The notes under the pieces: generated by a model | The model's input: only the letters and a program-made list of their open reading frames with translations | Databases searched by the model: none | Told to the model about the DNA's origin: nothing | In this document: in pieces, positions 12,571-13,708 of the stretch | Layout of the letters: the number at the start of each line of letters is the position of its first letter | Position numbering within the stretch: the first letter of the stretch is position 1 | Translations under genes and position numbers: made by a program | NCBI GenBank assembly: GCA_049509675.1 | Contig: JBEKZQ010000161.1 | Span: 1 to 13,708 of the forward strand | DNA length: 13,708 nt | Reading direction: 5' to 3' | From: JBEKZQ01 sp049509675 | Lineage (GTDB): Bacteria; Planctomycetota; Planctomycetia; Pirellulales; Thermoguttaceae

Positions 12571-13708
12571 TTACTGCTCCTCAACTTCCGGTTCTTCCAG
12601 GTCCGATTCGTCGTCCGGCGGCTGACCCCAATTCGAGGGCTTCAGCCACGTCCAGTCCCAGCCGCCGCGGAGGACGCTGACCACGTTCGAGAAATCGTCG
12701 GTCCACAGACGGAGCTTGGGGTCGGGGCGAAGCGGTTGCCAGGCCTTCTTGCTCAACCCGTCCAGGTCCTTCGCCTCGCGGGCCAGGACGACCCACGTGG
12801 AACGATACTTGCCGGGCTTGCCCGCCACGTCGTCGTCCTCGCACACCCGGGCGACCACCGCGGCGTCGTCCGCCAGGTTGGCCAACACGGGCGCGAGATC
12901 CAGGTGGCGATTGGAAATGTGGACGGCCAACATGCCCCGCGGCGCCAGGTTCCACAAATAGATCTGGATTGCCTCGCGCGTGAGCAGATGGATGGGGATC
13001 GAATCGGAGCTGAAGGCGTCGATCAACAGCACGTCGAACCCCCCGGGCGGCCGCCGGTCAAGCGACAAGCGGGCGTCGCCCAGAACCACCTCCAGGTTGG
13101 CGCGGCAATTGGTCAGGTAGGTGAAGTAGGCCGGGTTGCGGGCGATCCGCTCCACGGTCGGATCGATCTCGAAGTAGGTGATCTGCTGACCCGGCAGGCC
13201 GTAGGCGGCAATCGTGCCGGTGCCCAGTCCGACCACGCCGATGCGGCCCCGTTTCCGGAACATTTCGCGGCGCTCGAACTGATCGAAGATCTGGCCCACC
13301 GGCCCGTCGCGGTGATAGTAGGTCCACGGCTCGAGCCGCTCGTCGGGCTCCAGGCTCTGCTTGCCATGCTCGGTCGAGCCGTGCAGCAGGCGGTGGGCCG
13401 TGTTGTTGTCGCTGGCCAGGACGCGCATCACGCCGAAGAAACTGCGTTGGGTACACAGGGGCCGAAAGTCGTCGCCCGAGCAGACCATGCTCAGGCCGAA
13501 GAGCATGGCCACCGCCGCGGCGAACCCCAGCGGCCGGATTTGCAGCACAAAGGCCACCAGGCCCGCACCCGCCAGCACGGCAATCTTCGCGACTGTCGCG
13601 TCGCCATGCATGTGATAAGTGACCCAGACGGCCAAGGGAAACGTGCCCGCCAAGACCAGGAGCAGAACGACCTGGGTCCAGAGGCGGACCAATGGCCAAG
13701 GCGACGAG
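12571..13708 (-). CDS. Membrane-anchored spermidine-synthase-like protein (5' end outside the window)
   Basis: This is the C-terminal part of a larger protein; the frame stays open to the window edge, so the TTG near 13692 need not be the start. Numbering from that TTG, three hydrophobic segments (about 8-26, 36-52, 57-72) come first. The spermidine-synthase fold follows: LLHGSTEHGKQ 102-112, SAM motif I GVVGLGTGTI 152-161, acidic Glu175, GDAR 205-208 and DAFSSDSIP 225-233. The fold is that of aminopropyltransferases. In these membrane fusions the substrate is usually unknown, and the DAFSSDSIP form differs from the DxxDP-type loop of true spermidine synthases. The tail is acidic (EEPEVEEQ). 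The stop is TAA at 12571-12573. The gene is convergent with ybhR. The family call is firm; the activity is not. Confidence 0.87.
   Translation of the reverse strand, partial: SSPWPLVRLWTQVVLLLVLAGTFPLAVWVTYHMHGDATVAKIAVLAGAGLVAFVLQIRPLGFAAAVAMLFGLSMVCSGDDFRPLCTQRSFFGVMRVLASDNNTAHRLLHGSTEHGKQSLEPDERLEPWTYYHRDGPVGQIFDQFERREMFRKRGRIGVVGLGTGTIAAYGLPGQQITYFEIDPTVERIARNPAYFTYLTNCRANLEVVLGDARLSLDRRPPGGFDVLLIDAFSSDSIPIHLLTREAIQIYLWNLAPRGMLAVHISNRHLDLAPVLANLADDAAVVARVCEDDDVAGKPGKYRSTWVVLAREAKDLDGLSKKAWQPLRPDPKLRLWTDDFSNVVSVLRGGWDWTWLKPSNWGQPPDDESDLEEPEVEEQ

Noticed and set aside
12571..13692. Calling the last gene a true spermidine synthase (speE)
   Set aside because: It is a membrane fusion with DAFSSDSIP instead of the usual aminopropyltransferase loop and lies in no polyamine context. 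Only the fold is supported.

Overview
The window looks like a piece of a GC-rich planctomycete chromosome (Pirellulales-like, probably a metagenome-assembled genome). The reasons are the protein sequences, the codon use, and several palindromic repeat families that I associate with planctomycete genomes. One of these is a repeat that translates to a VGRIANPS-type peptide. The taxonomic call is inference from sequence character only.

Left part (about 195-4664, + strand): a small SRP RNA gene (ffs) lies upstream of dnaX, ybaB, recR and rpoN. The dnaX-ybaB-recR order is the widespread clamp-loader/recombination operon, and an SRP RNA upstream of it recalls the Bacillus subtilis layout. As sequenced, dnaX is broken near base 1050. 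About 35 codons of the AAA+ lid/sensor-2 region, including the expected GSMRD-type motif, are missing and the frame changes. Further down, dnaX carries a run of nine A with nearby stops in both alternative frames, the classic arrangement for making a short gamma product beside full-length tau. rpoN encodes a complete sigma-54.

Middle (4669-6293): rpoN converges on a minus-strand MFS exporter gene, and a 248-base inverted-repeat element fills the junction. The MFS gene diverges from a TetR-family regulator gene.

Right part (6294-12435, + strand): tetR, a HlyD-type membrane fusion protein, a tandem ABC ATPase and two ABC-2 permeases match the order and sequence character of Escherichia coli cecR(ybiH)-ybhG-ybhF-ybhS-ybhR. 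This is a multidrug/cation efflux system of the inner membrane and periplasm. A palindrome ATTGTGA-N8-TCACAAT overlaps a TATAAT box in front of tetR. A 17/22 match to it overlaps the tetR stop codon, immediately before the efflux genes. I propose that TetR represses its own gene and the efflux operon through these two sites, and perhaps the divergent MFS gene as well.

End (12571-13708, - strand): the C-terminal part of a membrane-anchored spermidine-synthase-like protein runs off the window. A 31-base-arm inverted repeat sits between it and the last permease gene.

At least six distinct palindromic or repeat families occupy almost every gap of the efflux region, and one lies in frame inside the ATPase gene. 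I see no CRISPR array, phage, transposase, tRNA or rRNA.
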